Source of the DNA: Acidithiobacillus sp. AMEEHan
Lineage (GTDB): Bacteria; Pseudomonadota; Gammaproteobacteria; Acidithiobacillales; Acidithiobacillaceae
DNA length: 64,000 nucleotides
Direction of reading: 5' to 3'
Assembly (NCBI RefSeq): GCF_030996345.1
Contig: NZ_CP118747.1
Location: 1,486,001-1,550,000 of the forward strand
Shown: in pieces, positions 37,070 through 45,594 of the stretch
How the letters are laid out: every line of letters begins with the position of its first letter
Position numbering within the stretch: position 1 is the stretch's first letter
Translations under genes and position numbers: made by a program
Notes under the pieces: generated by a model
The model's input: only the letters and a program-made list of their open reading frames with translations
What the model was told of the DNA's origin: nothing
Database searches by the model: none

Positions 37070-37600
37070 TTACAGACCGCCGGATTTGGCCTGTTTCATT
37101 ACGGTGATGATCTGTTTATCGAGTTCCTTGGCCACTTTTTCTGCTTCGGTATTCTTTGGGAAATAGCGCAGCGCATAGGTGGGTAAATAGGTCATGAGTT
37201 TTAATTGCCCATGACTTTCATACATGACGATCTTGCACGGAGCGAAAGCGCCGAACTCCGGGGTGCTCTGCAAAATTTTCGCACCCAGTACGAGATTGCA
37301 CACCTCATAAATCACATAAGGCGTATTGCTTTTGATGCCGCGCTCCTGCAAACCCTGCTGTACATCCAGCGTGCCGACGACATTCATGTTTTCCGCCTCG
37401 GCACCGCTGCTGATACCGAGTTTAATCTGAGCGGGCGTCACTCCTTGGTCTACGGCTACGACATACAACGGGGAATCGGTATTGATTTTAGGCATGCCGG
37501 AAACCGGCGCCGCAACGAGTGCCGCGTGGGCGATACAGGCGAAGCCAGCGCTGGCCAAAGCAACGCTGAGTCTTGCCGCAAGGGATGCGATACGAAACAT
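37070..37600 (-). CDS. DUF302-like exported protein in sox operon
   Basis: This 176-residue exported protein has a signal peptide (ARLSVALASAGFACIAHA). The mature domain has a DUF302-like core: YVIYEVCNLVLGAKILQS, FGAFAPCKIVMYESHGQ, LMTYLPTYALRYF. ATG at 37598-37600 is chosen over an upstream ATG because the signal peptide then begins at the N-terminus. It contains two Cys in the mature part. DUF302 proteins are seen near sulfur-oxidation genes; the function is unknown. Its place between soxA and soxB implies expression with Sox. Confidence 0.75.
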   Translation of the reverse strand: MFRIASLAARLSVALASAGFACIAHAALVAAPVSGMPKINTDSPLYVVAVDQGVTPAQIKLGISSGAEAENMNVVGTLDVQQGLQERGIKSNTPYVIYEVCNLVLGAKILQSTPEFGAFAPCKIVMYESHGQLKLMTYLPTYALRYFPKNTEAEKVAKELDKQIITVMKQAKSGGL

Positions 37601-37649
37601 GGACAACTCCTCTGGTACGACAGATGTGATCAGCAGAAAGCTCGCCGCC

Positions 37650-38513
37650 TTACGGCCGATAGCCCGGAACATTCATCTTGATGCCATTACTGAGATAACT
37701 CATGAAATATTCCAGGTTACGATAGTTGACGCTCTCCAGCTTTTCCGGTTGCGCACCCACTTTCTTGTCACAGCCTTCCATACGCTTTTGTAGGGTATTT
37801 ACCGCCGACCACGCCGCCCGATAGGTAGGGAAATGGGCACTCTGCCCAACCACTGGAGAGATGATCTGGTCGCGCAGATATTTCCCGGCATAGGCAACAT
37901 GACAGGAAGCACAGGAGAAGTTGAGTTGCCCACGCTTCATGAAGAAATAGGCCTTTCCTTCCTCAAATGCCTTCACCGCGCCCGGCCCTTTGACCTGCAC
38001 GTCGACGGGCATACCATTGGACAGCGACCCAAGATAGGTCTGCAATGCGATCATGTCCTGACTGCCATATTTCAGCGGCGCTTCGCCGTTGGCCTTGCGA
38101 CAGGCGTTGATGCTCATACCAATGGTGACGACTTGGTTGGTCTTGCTATCAAACATCGGATAATGCGCAGCTACCCCCTTGCCGCCATCGGGATAGCAAC
38201 TGGCATAGGTTTTCCCATTTTTGAATTTACTGTCCCAGAGCTTCTGCCCTTCGGAGAGAGTCAGGTCTCCTGGGTTGAACTGCATGGCTTCCTGATATTG
38301 TGCGTAGAGCTGGGGACTGAAGGCATAGGCTCCCAGCGCGTATTTCTCTAACGGCATGCTGGGAAATTGCTGTTTGAAATATTCGTGAAACTGTTGCAGA
38401 GTCTGTTCCGGTCCCACCTTGGTGTTTCCAAGGTCCCACCAATTCACCGCATTGGCTGCGATGCTGTTTCCGGCGAGCGCCACAACAGCAACAGGTATGA
38501 GCCATCTTTTCAT
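37650..38513 (-). CDS. soxA: c-type cytochrome SoxA (one haem)
   Basis: SoxA with SoxX links thiosulfate oxidatively to the SoxY cysteine. At 287 residues it has a signal peptide. One haem motif, CASCH, is at 201-205. A second haem site is missing; Cys106 (ASCYPDGG) and Cys138 (INACRKA) are placed to form the disulfide seen in one-haem SoxA. The likely modified cysteine is Cys248 (RMEGCDKKV). It lies 65 bases downstream of soxZ. Confidence 0.94.
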   Translation of the reverse strand: MKRWLIPVAVVALAGNSIAANAVNWWDLGNTKVGPEQTLQQFHEYFKQQFPSMPLEKYALGAYAFSPQLYAQYQEAMQFNPGDLTLSEGQKLWDSKFKNGKTYASCYPDGGKGVAAHYPMFDSKTNQVVTIGMSINACRKANGEAPLKYGSQDMIALQTYLGSLSNGMPVDVQVKGPGAVKAFEEGKAYFFMKRGQLNFSCASCHVAYAGKYLRDQIISPVVGQSAHFPTYRAAWSAVNTLQKRMEGCDKKVGAQPEKLESVNYRNLEYFMSYLSNGIKMNVPGYRP

Positions 38514-38578
38514 TGCGATTTCCCTCCCTTTTTATGGAAATCGGCGCAGTGCGCTATGCACTGCGCTGTAGCGTGTTC

Positions 38579-38914
38579 CTAACTCACGGTAATTTTGGAG
38601 TCCGCGCTCCAGTTACCATTGGTATTGTCTTTCCATACCATTTTTAAGGTACCACTTTCCTCCGCACGCATTTTGAATGCCAGATAGGGATTGGCGCTGA
38701 CTGCGGTACTCCAGTCGATGTCCAACAGCGGTTTATCGTTGAAGGTGACGGTTACCGTCTGAATGAAATGTGCAGGAATCAATTTGCCCGTTTTTTTGTC
38801 TTTCTGGAGACCGGTAGTCATCGGGTTCATGATCAGGGAACGAACCTCCACGATCTCCCCCTTTTTTGCGCTACCGGGCATGCGGATCATCGGATTGCCA
38901 AGTGCTTCTGCCAT
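38579..38914 (-). CDS. soxZ: SoxZ, partner of sulfur carrier SoxY
   Basis: SoxZ forms the SoxYZ heterodimer in the periplasm. At 111 residues it has an Ig-like fold pattern: MIRMPGSAKKGEIVEVRSLI, GKLIPAHFIQTVTVTFNDK and GTLKMVWKDNTNG. No signal peptide is present, as usual, because export is with Tat-carrying SoxY. It lies 32 bases after soxY. Confidence 0.95.
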   Translation of the reverse strand: MAEALGNPMIRMPGSAKKGEIVEVRSLIMNPMTTGLQKDKKTGKLIPAHFIQTVTVTFNDKPLLDIDWSTAVSANPYLAFKMRAEESGTLKMVWKDNTNGNWSADSKITVS

Positions 38915-38946
38915 GGTATATTGCTCCTTAAGAAAATCTAAAAAAA

Positions 38947-39456
38947 TCAGCCGCCGCAGCCGCCAATGGTGACTTTGACTTCACGGGGTGCCGAGGCCAT
39001 CAGTTCCCCCTTGTTGGTTTTGGCGACGACCCTGACGTTGTCGGTCTTCGCCATCTTGATGCGCTCTTGAATGTAGGCCTTGCCGCATGCTGGGGTGAAA
39101 TTGAACTGGCTCGCCAGAGGGGTGGGGTTGTGATCAACAAAGAGCCAGACCGTGCTGATGTAGTCATCCGCCGTCATGGGAGAGTCGACTTCGATCGTGA
39201 CCGGCACAGCGCCACCATTTTCGGCGATCGTCGGGGCCTTGAGCGAAACCTTGGGAGAAACAGGTACATTGGTTTTGCCAACCGAATCGCTCATTGCCTG
39301 ATCAAGCACTTTGGCGTCGAAGGCCTTGGCAGGCCAGCCCGCGACATTGTCGGCGAAGGCGTTGCCGGCACGCAAAAGACCAGTACCGGCGACGGCAGCT
39401 ACGGCAGCGGCGGTGACGCCGGTACCGAGGAATTGTCTACGTTGCATTTGCTTCAT
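38947..39456 (-). CDS. soxY: sulfur carrier SoxY
   Basis: SoxY carries sulfur intermediates on a flexible C-terminal cysteine. At 169 residues it has a twin-arginine signal (QRRQFLGTG). The C-terminus reads KVTIGGCGG, with the GGCGG swinging arm intact. ATG at 39454-39456 has AGGAG seven to eight bases upstream; an ATG 15 bases further up is less well placed. Confidence 0.97.
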   Translation of the reverse strand: MKQMQRRQFLGTGVTAAAVAAVAGTGLLRAGNAFADNVAGWPAKAFDAKVLDQAMSDSVGKTNVPVSPKVSLKAPTIAENGGAVPVTIEVDSPMTADDYISTVWLFVDHNPTPLASQFNFTPACGKAYIQERIKMAKTDNVRVVAKTNKGELMASAPREVKVTIGGCGG

Positions 39457-39479
39457 GTAAATACTCCTCAACAGATGAT

Positions 39480-39863
39480 TTATTTCAAGGACCAGAGATA
39501 ATCAGCAATCTGTTCCAGCTCTTGCTGGGTCAGGACTTTGTTCTTGCCAAATTCCGGCATGTTGGCATAGGGAAAGAGTTTTTCCGGATCAGAGAGAAAG
39601 GCGACCAACTTTTCCTTGGTCTGGAACATTTGCTGGAAGGTCACGCCTTTCATCGGCAGAGCCGGGCCAACATCACCCGCTTGCGTGCCGCCGGGAAGGG
39701 CGTGACAGGCTAAGCAATTTCCCTTGGCCCGGTTAAATGCCAAGGCGCGACCAGCTTCAATGTTATTGACCGCCGGGGCAGCGCTGGCAGCAGTAGCGAC
39801 CAACAACAGGGCGCCAGCCAGTCCAGTAAGTATCCCCGCACGTGTGCGTCTGTGAGCGTTCAT
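39480..39863 (-). CDS. soxX: c-type cytochrome SoxX
   Basis: SoxX is the electron-accepting cytochrome of SoxAX. At 127 residues it has a signal peptide (GILTGLAGALLLVATAASA). The haem motif CLACH is at 50-54 and the probable axial Met is in YANMPEFG (Met102). It is the first gene of the sox operon. A sigma54-type promoter lies about 50 bases upstream. Confidence 0.95.
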   Translation of the reverse strand: MNAHRRTRAGILTGLAGALLLVATAASAAPAVNNIEAGRALAFNRAKGNCLACHALPGGTQAGDVGPALPMKGVTFQQMFQTKEKLVAFLSDPEKLFPYANMPEFGKNKVLTQQELEQIADYLWSLK

Positions 39864-39913
39864 GATGACTCCTACGGTGCTGCCCGGTTTCTCGCCCGGT
39901 GCGCTATCACTCA

Positions 39914-39928
39914 GCAGGTTTCGTGCCA
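39914..39928 (-). promoter_or_regulatory. sigma54 (-24/-12) promoter for soxX operon
   Basis: On the minus strand TGGCACGAAACCTGC places GG and GC exactly ten bases apart, as RpoN requires, and matches TGGCAC-N5-TTGC at all but one position of the -12 box. It is followed by about 40 bases of leader before soxX. The sigma54-type activator is encoded next to it. Confidence 0.82.
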
Positions 39929-39996
39929 GCTATGGCGGGGACATGGATTTTCAATGGACCGCACGTCGTGGTCGTCCACAGGATCGCGACAATGCC

Positions 39997-40014
39997 ATTT
40001 ACAATTCGTAAAAT
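39997..40014. promoter_or_regulatory. candidate activator site upstream of sox promoter
   Basis: Imperfect palindrome TTTACAATTCGTAAA, with TTTAC and GTAAA arms. It lies 70-85 bases upstream of the -12/-24 element, a suitable place for an enhancer-binding protein. No experiment in hand ties it to this activator. Confidence 0.35.
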
Positions 40015-40080
40015 CAGCCTGTTACTTTAGCAGGGCGTGCCGGAGCCATGGCCTGGTCGCCGGTCGGTTCGCAGGAGCAA

Positions 40081-40108
40081 ATAAAATGCCCCGGACCATT
40101 GCCGGGGC
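40081..40108 (-). terminator. rho-independent terminator after the sigma54 regulator gene
   Basis: The stem is GCCCCGG (40088-40094) with CCGGGGC (40102-40108), then an A/U-rich tail (AUUUUAU) on the minus strand. A second hairpin, CTGTGCC-GAAA-GGCACAG at 40113-40130, lies between it and the stop codon. It separates the regulator operon from sox. Confidence 0.78.
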
Positions 40109-40143
40109 TTCACTGTGCCGAAAGGCACAGCAGCGCCTAGTCT

Positions 40144-41505
40144 TTAATCAAACCCCTCTTCTTCCTCTGCTTGGTCGGCCAGCAGACCCATGTTCTTCAT
40201 CTTGGTACGCAGCTGTTTGCGGCTGATACCCAGTAGCACCGCTGCCTGGCTTTGGTTGAAACGGGTCTTTTCCAGCGCACTGAGTACCGTTTGCCGCTCG
40301 ATGGCGGGTAGATCGAAGGGGCTGGATGGCTGCCCTTCGTTATTGGATGCCTGCTCGCGAATTTCTCCTGGCAGATCACGCCGACCGATGCTGTTGTGGC
40401 GAGTGAGCACGACACAGCGTTCCAGAAGGTTTTCCAATTGTCGGATGTTGCCCGGCCAGGAATAACTCTCCAGGGCGGAGAGGGCATCGCTGTCGATTTC
40501 TATTCGTGGACGTCCGATCTCGTGACAGATTTTTTCGAGAAAATGGCTGACCAACGGAGCAATGTCGGCACGTCGCTCGCGAAGCGGGGGAATATGCAGT
40601 GGAATCACGTTCAGGCGGTAGTACAGGTCCTCTCGGAAACGTCCTTCCTGAATGGCCTGTTTTAGATCTAAGTGGGTGGCAGCAACGATACGTGCCTGCA
40701 GACGGATCGGTTGATGGGTGCCGAGGCGCGTGAATTCCCTTTCTTGCAGGGCGCGCAGGAGCTTGACCTGCATCGGTAAAGGCATGTCGCCAACTTCATC
40801 GAGGAACAATGTGCCGCCAGCCGCCGTCTCCAGCTTTCCAGCTTGACTGCGCACCGCACCGGTGAAGGCGCCACGTTCATAGCCAAAAATTTCGCTCTCC
40901 ACCAGCTCTAGAGGAATGGCGCCGCAGTTGAAGGCAACGAAGGGTTCTCCAGCACGCGGAGAGGCCTCGTGCAGAGCACGGGCCACCAGTTCCTTGCCCG
41001 TGCCGGATTCGCCACTGATCAGGACGTTGGAAGGTGCCGGCGCTACGAGATCTATAGTTTCTAGAAGCTGGGTGATGGCCCGGCTGACCCCGATCAATCC
41101 ATGCCGTTTAGGGGTTTGTCGCAGAGGTGGGATGCTCCGGCCGCCGCGTTCGAGGATCTGCCGGATCAAGGCCAGCAGCTCGCCCTCGTCCACGGGTTTC
41201 GTCAGATAATGCTCCGCCCCCTCCTTGATGGCCTCCACTGCCTGATCGATCTCGCCATAGGCAGTGCTGACGATGACCGGAATCGAGGGGAGCAGCATCT
41301 TTACCCGACGCAAAAGTTCCATACCGGGCATCCCCGGTAAGCGTTGATCCGTAAGGATCAGTGAGGGACTTTGTTGCTGCAGGAGTTCGAGGGCCTCCTC
41401 GCCCGATTCTGCCTCGAGCACGGTGAAGCCCTCAGCGCCCAGGATGGCGGCCAGGACGCGGCGCAGATTGCGCTCGTCCTCCACAATCAGAATTTGGGTA
41501 TCCAT
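40144..41505 (-). CDS. sigma54-dependent NtrC-family response regulator (TspR-like)
   Basis: This 453-residue protein has three domains. The receiver (1 to about 120) has LILTDQRLPGM with the phospho-Asp. The AAA+ domain has Walker A GESGTGKE, the sigma54-contact loop GAFTGA and Walker B LFLDEVGDMP. The C-terminal Fis-type HTH is NQSQAAVLLGISRKQLRTKM. It directly follows the kinase gene and borders sox, which has a sigma54 promoter. Published work on Acidithiobacillus caldus describes a sigma54 TspS-TspR pair controlling sox in this arrangement; I assign the pair by that analogy. Confidence 0.9.
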   Translation of the reverse strand: MDTQILIVEDERNLRRVLAAILGAEGFTVLEAESGEEALELLQQQSPSLILTDQRLPGMPGMELLRRVKMLLPSIPVIVSTAYGEIDQAVEAIKEGAEHYLTKPVDEGELLALIRQILERGGRSIPPLRQTPKRHGLIGVSRAITQLLETIDLVAPAPSNVLISGESGTGKELVARALHEASPRAGEPFVAFNCGAIPLELVESEIFGYERGAFTGAVRSQAGKLETAAGGTLFLDEVGDMPLPMQVKLLRALQEREFTRLGTHQPIRLQARIVAATHLDLKQAIQEGRFREDLYYRLNVIPLHIPPLRERRADIAPLVSHFLEKICHEIGRPRIEIDSDALSALESYSWPGNIRQLENLLERCVVLTRHNSIGRRDLPGEIREQASNNEGQPSSPFDLPAIERQTVLSALEKTRFNQSQAAVLLGISRKQLRTKMKNMGLLADQAEEEEGFD

Positions 41506-41513
41506 ACTGCTCC

Positions 41514-42959
41514 TCAGCCTTCGTTGATGATCTCTGCCCGGTTGCTGTGCGCGAGTGGTAGCGTGAGCACGAAACAGGCCCCATACCCCTGTGCCTGGCG
41601 CAACTCAACGCTACCCTCGTGGACCATCATGATTTTGGCGACAATCGCCAGACCAAGTCCACTCCCCTTGGTTTTGCTGGTGACATAAGGCTTGAAAACC
41701 TCTGTCCATTGCGCCGGAGGTATTCCCGGTCCATTGTCCTGCACGCTGATCTCGACACTATCCGCAAGGGCGGTGGCCCGCAGCAGAATGCGACCCTCCT
41801 GGGCAGGTACTGCATCACAGGCATTGAGCAAGAGGTTGCTGATGGCTTGCCCGAGCAAAGAGGCATCGAAGCTCGCCAGTAGACCGGGATTGCATTCCAG
41901 GGTTACGCGAATCGAGCGGGCGTCGAAATCCGTTACATGTCGTTGTACGCAGCGCTGCAGAAAAGCGCACAGTTCCTGCGTCTCGACGCGGGCATCATAG
42001 CTACGGCCAAAATCCAGAAAGCCCTGCGTCATGTCGTACAGGCGCTGCACCTCTTCTTCAATGATCTGTAAAAACTCCTCCCGGTTGTCGCGATCGTCGT
42101 AGCGCACGAGATACCGTGCCGCCCCGCGCACGGAGGACAAGGCATTGCGGATCTCATGTGCGACCTGCGACGACATCTGCCCGATGGTCACCATACACTG
42201 CATGGCCTGCTGCCGCTGATTGAGTTTGTGCAACTCCAGCAGGTGCTCCCGCAGCCGTGTCGCGAGGGAGCGAAAGGCGAGTTCGAGGCGATGCAATTCG
42301 TCACGATATTCGTCAGCCTCTGCCGCTTGCGGTTCAACGCGTATGCCAAATTGCCGCTGCATGGCTTCCATTTCGCGCATGAGCCGCGATATGGGGCGAG
42401 TGATGGCAAGGCTGACCAGGTAGGCACCAACGAGGCCGATGATGGCAGTACTGATGCCGAGAATCAGTAGGCGACTGGTGGTGTGTTCCAGCTTTCGCGC
42501 AATGAGTCTATCGATTTCTGGTGTGGCGCTGCGCAGCCATACCGTACCCAGGCGCTGATTACCAGCAATGATAGCGGCGGAGTAGCCATATTTCCGGGGC
42601 AGCATTCTGGCCGCCGCAGTCGGTATCTGCGTACCTACCTGGGCGAGATCCGTGCTGGCAACCACGGTGTTGGAGCGATCGACGATCAGCACTGCAGACA
42701 CCAGAGAGTTCCCACTATTCGCGAGTTGCGCAAGCTGTCCCGCATCCTTGAGGAGCAGTGGGTTGGCTGCCGAGCTGGCAATGCTGTCGGTGAAATGGCG
42801 GATTTCCGTCTGTACCTGGCTGGTGAGGTCGGCGCGCACGGAGGTATAGAGAAATGTGGCGATCAGCAGATAAATCATTGCGATGAGAAGCACGACCAGG
42901 GCCATGCTCTTGCTACGCCAAGTCAGGCGTTGCCAGAGGTGCGGAACCGACGGTGTCAA
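41514..42959 (-). CDS. membrane sensor histidine kinase (TspS-like)
   Basis: This is a 481-residue kinase. TM1 is VVLLIAMIYLLIATFLY, followed by a periplasmic region of about 130 residues and TM2 LILGISTAIIGLVGAYLV. Then come HAMP, a phospho-acceptor His in SQVAHEIRNALSS, and an ATPase domain with NLLLNACDAV, VQDNGPGIPP and GSGLGLAIV. It shares an operon with an upstream periplasmic binding protein and the downstream sigma54 regulator, eight bases away. Confidence 0.92.
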   Translation of the reverse strand: MTPSVPHLWQRLTWRSKSMALVVLLIAMIYLLIATFLYTSVRADLTSQVQTEIRHFTDSIASSAANPLLLKDAGQLAQLANSGNSLVSAVLIVDRSNTVVASTDLAQVGTQIPTAAARMLPRKYGYSAAIIAGNQRLGTVWLRSATPEIDRLIARKLEHTTSRLLILGISTAIIGLVGAYLVSLAITRPISRLMREMEAMQRQFGIRVEPQAAEADEYRDELHRLELAFRSLATRLREHLLELHKLNQRQQAMQCMVTIGQMSSQVAHEIRNALSSVRGAARYLVRYDDRDNREEFLQIIEEEVQRLYDMTQGFLDFGRSYDARVETQELCAFLQRCVQRHVTDFDARSIRVTLECNPGLLASFDASLLGQAISNLLLNACDAVPAQEGRILLRATALADSVEISVQDNGPGIPPAQWTEVFKPYVTSKTKGSGLGLAIVAKIMMVHEGSVELRQAQGYGACFVLTLPLAHSNRAEIINEG

Positions 42960-42993
42960 AGCGGGCTTGGCGTACAGATGGGGTGGGCGAGGT

Positions 42994-44510
42994 TCATGGC
43001 TGAGCAGTGATCTCCCGGAAGCCTGCGGCCGTCAAGGCCTGTTTCGGGAGTGTAGCCAAATCGTCGCGAACTTGCGCGCCCTGTTCGCGGGTAATGGCGG
43101 GGCTGGCGACGAGGTCCCAGGCCGGCGCGGGACCGGTGCGGGCGACGATTTGCCAAGTATGCGGCATGGCAGCAGTGAGACTGTCTACCGTCGCGCTGCG
43201 CACCACCCCCAAATTTGCCTTGCCGCTGCCGAGCGCGGTGAATACTCCGCGTTCCGAATCCACCGGCCACCAGCGGATCGGTTTGCCGGCCGCAAGGCGG
43301 GTGACCTCGTCGGCGATCAGGTCTTTGGCGCTGCAGTAGGGACTGCCATAGGCAATCCGCCATTGCGTCAGTGGTGCCTGGACACCCGCAATGCGTACCA
43401 GCGCCAGTCCCGAGGAGCCAGCATTCGGAATCAGCGTTGCCAGTCGCCGCACTTCCCCCGCGCCGCTTGCGTCATTAGCGGGCTCAAGAGCGCAAACTGG
43501 TATTTCCCCGCTCGAACTTGCTGTAGATATTGGCGTTCGTTACGCGGCAGCGCAATTTCGATGGCCTTGCCGGTTGCCTTTTCCAGGGCCAGGCGCAAGG
43601 GTTGGAACAGGCGTGCTGCGGTCAGGGGGGAAAACGCGGGCGGAATACCCAGGCGCCAACGCGGGCGTTGCAACTTCGGGGTCAGTTCTTCGCCATAGAG
43701 ATCGGCATATAGACTGCGTAATGGTCCATAAGTGCCTGGGGGGACGGGGGTGAAGTGGGTTGCCAGCGCATGGATCGCCGCCATCGCCTTGGGGTCCTGC
43801 TGCGCGAGATCGAGCAAGGCCCGACGGATTGCCGCTCGCTGCGGCGCAGGGACGCTCTCCGATGCGGCGATGAGATCGCCAGGCCCGACGGTACTGCGGG
43901 CTATCACTCGCAGGGTGCCTGCACGCAGGTACGGTTCAGCAATGTTTTCGGCAACGGCAGTCGCGTCATAGAAGCGCGCAGCGACATCCATCAATGCATT
44001 GCTATCGCTGCCACCTTGCCCCAATTCGCTGAGCTCTTGTCGTTTGATGCCGGCAGCATCCAGCAGAGAAAGAGGCACCAGCGCCGACGCCGCACAGGCG
44101 GGGTTTCCTAAAATGAAGGATTTTCCGCGTAATTGCAGGACCGTTTGGATGGGGCTGTCGTTACGGACGACGATCACACTCTCGTTGCCACCGGGTGGAG
44201 GAACCAAACCTGCGAGAGGGATATACGGATTGCTGTGCGCGATCTTCAGGTAGGCAATTGGGCAGAGTAAAACGATTTGCGCTCGTTTTTCTCTTGCTTT
44301 CAGGTAGAATTGGTGCAGATCCGCACTAAAGCTGAGTCGAATCGGATCGCCAAGGGTTTTTTGCAGGTGTGTCGCGAGAGGCTCAAAAGCCGCAAACATG
44401 ACCGCCGGGCTGCTCACCGGTGGCAGCAAGAAGCGCAGTTCGGCCTGGCCCTGCAGTGGCCAGAGCAGCAAGTTCAGGCAGATGCCGAGAAAGAAGAGTC
44501 GCGAACGCAT
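42994..44510 (-). CDS. PhnD-like periplasmic binding protein, probable sensor partner (frame broken by one-base deficit)
   Basis: Restored, this is a protein of about 505 residues with a signal peptide (FFLGICLNLLLWPLQGQA). It has two binding-protein lobes in tandem: FLLPPVSSPAVMFAAFEPLA with ADLHQFYLKAREKRAQIVLLCP, and RLGIPPAFSPLTAARLFQPLR with YQFALLSPLMTQAA. It belongs to the PhnD/SsuA-like group. The break is at plus-strand C 43455-43459, five for an expected six. No ABC transporter permease or ATPase is nearby; instead it heads the kinase-regulator operon. The tetrathionate sensor TtrS uses a PhnD-like domain, so ligand presentation to the kinase is a reasonable inference. Confidence 0.8.
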
Positions 44511-44544
44511 GGGAAACCAGTGATCAGACGATGGGCTAGGCTAA

Positions 44545-44559
44545 GCAAAAGGAGTGCCA
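44545..44559 (-). promoter_or_regulatory. sigma54 (-24/-12) promoter for PhnD-like/kinase/regulator operon
   Basis: On the minus strand TGGCACTCCTTTTGC is an exact match to TGGCAC-N5-TTGC with GG-N10-GC spacing. It lies 35-50 bases upstream of the PhnD-like start, in the 56-base gap shared with divergent moaC. Confidence 0.85.
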
Positions 44560-44566
44560 ATATCCA

Positions 44567-45064
44567 ATGCAGGAAAAACCTCTAACGCATTTTACGCAGC
44601 AGGGAGAGGCGCAGATGGTGGAGGTCGGTGCCAAGCCGGTCACCTTGCGGCGCGCCCTGGCGGGCGGCGCCATTCGTATGGCCCCAGCAACCCTCGCACG
44701 TATCCGAGCCGGAGACATGCACAAGGGAGATGTGCTGGCGGTGGCGCGAATTGCCGCGATTCAGGCCAGCAAACGCACATCTGAATTGATCCCTTTGGCA
44801 CACCCATTGTTCTTGACTGGCGTCGAAATTCGCTTTCGGCTCGATGCCGACTCGAGCGAGGTACGCTGCGAAGCTGAGGCGCGCTGCCAGGGCCAGACCG
44901 GCGTGGAGATGGAAGCGCTGACCGCAGTGAGTGTCGCCTTGCTGACCATTTACGACATGTGCAAGGCCGTCGACCGGAGCATGATGATGACGGAGATCTG
45001 TCTGTTGCGTAAGGAGGGAGGCAAATCTGGCGTCTGGGAACGCAATCCAAGCTCTGATCAATGA
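44567..45064 (+). CDS. moaC: cyclic pyranopterin monophosphate synthase MoaC
   Basis: MoaC completes the first step of molybdenum cofactor synthesis after MoaA. At 165 residues it has [20 protein letters not shown], the strictly conserved [37 protein letters not shown] and [21 protein letters not shown]. moaA lies 5 kb downstream beyond the SoeABC-like molybdoenzyme genes, the obvious user. Confidence 0.96.
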   Translation: MQEKPLTHFTQQGEAQMVEVGAKPVTLRRALAGGAIRMAPATLARIRAGDMHKGDVLAVARIAAIQASKRTSELIPLAHPLFLTGVEIRFRLDADSSEVRCEAEARCQGQTGVEMEALTAVSVALLTIYDMCKAVDRSMMMTEICLLRKEGGKSGVWERNPSSDQ

Positions 45065-45111
45065 AACGGGGAGGGGCATAATTGCAGCGCCCTCCGTTGT
45101 GGTATTGGCTA

Positions 45112-45417
45112 TTATTTGCCGCGGTGCGGAGAGGAGCTGTACCGCATCATCACGTCGCGGTCCTTCCAGTTGCTCTCTTTCAGAATTTCATCCGGGATCA
45201 TGTAGCGATCCTGCGGCGCCACCTCCTGGCACTTGACGATCCGCAGCACATCGGAGAAAGGCAGCTTGCGTAGCAGTCCGTCTTTGTCGGTGGCACGGAC
45301 GATCATAGCGTCCTTCAATAGGGCATAGACATAGAAATTGCCGGGGCGCAACTTGCCTTCCTTGTCTTTCCAAGTGACGGTAATCCGGGTATGTTCCTTG
45401 AAGTCGCTACGATTCAT
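45112..45417 (-). CDS. small conserved-looking protein of unknown function
   Basis: This 101-residue, probably cytoplasmic protein has beta-rich stretches (HTRITVTWKDKEGKLRPGNFYVYAL and MIVRATDKDGLLRKLPFSDVLRI) and a charged C-terminus. No family is recognised. ATG at 45415-45417 is chosen over an upstream extension because GAGACCAGAG precedes it. It faces soeA across a 177-base gap and converges with moaC. Its placement beside the sulfite-oxidation genes is the only hint of role. Confidence 0.6.
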   Translation of the reverse strand: MNRSDFKEHTRITVTWKDKEGKLRPGNFYVYALLKDAMIVRATDKDGLLRKLPFSDVLRIVKCQEVAPQDRYMIPDEILKESNWKDRDVMMRYSSSPHRGK

Positions 45418-45594
45418 CTCTGGTCTCCACAAGTTTCAGGACAAGATGAACTTATCCACTTTGGACACTCCAGGCAAATAAGCCTCCCTTATTACAAAAT
45501 CAAAAAAGCTGAGTTGCTTTATCGCCATGGCTCGGCGACCATTCTCCCCCTACCTTTCCGGTGGGTCCGTTCAAAATTTCAGTGAGGTCAGGCG
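45418..45594. other. divergent intergenic region upstream of soeA-like gene
   Basis: A/T-rich between 45470 and 45530. It must hold the promoter for the soeABC-like operon and that of the small minus-strand gene. I found no sigma54 site with correct spacing. No -35/-10 pair stands out. Confidence 0.4.

Noticed and set aside
45070-45095. Possible bidirectional terminator between moaC and the small minus-strand gene
   Set aside because: GGAGGG and CCCTCC can pair, but a bulge is needed and no U-run follows on either strand.
45465-45490. Possible sigma54 site upstream of soeA
   Set aside because: TGGACACTCCAGGC places GG and GC nine bases apart, not ten, and the -24 box is poor.
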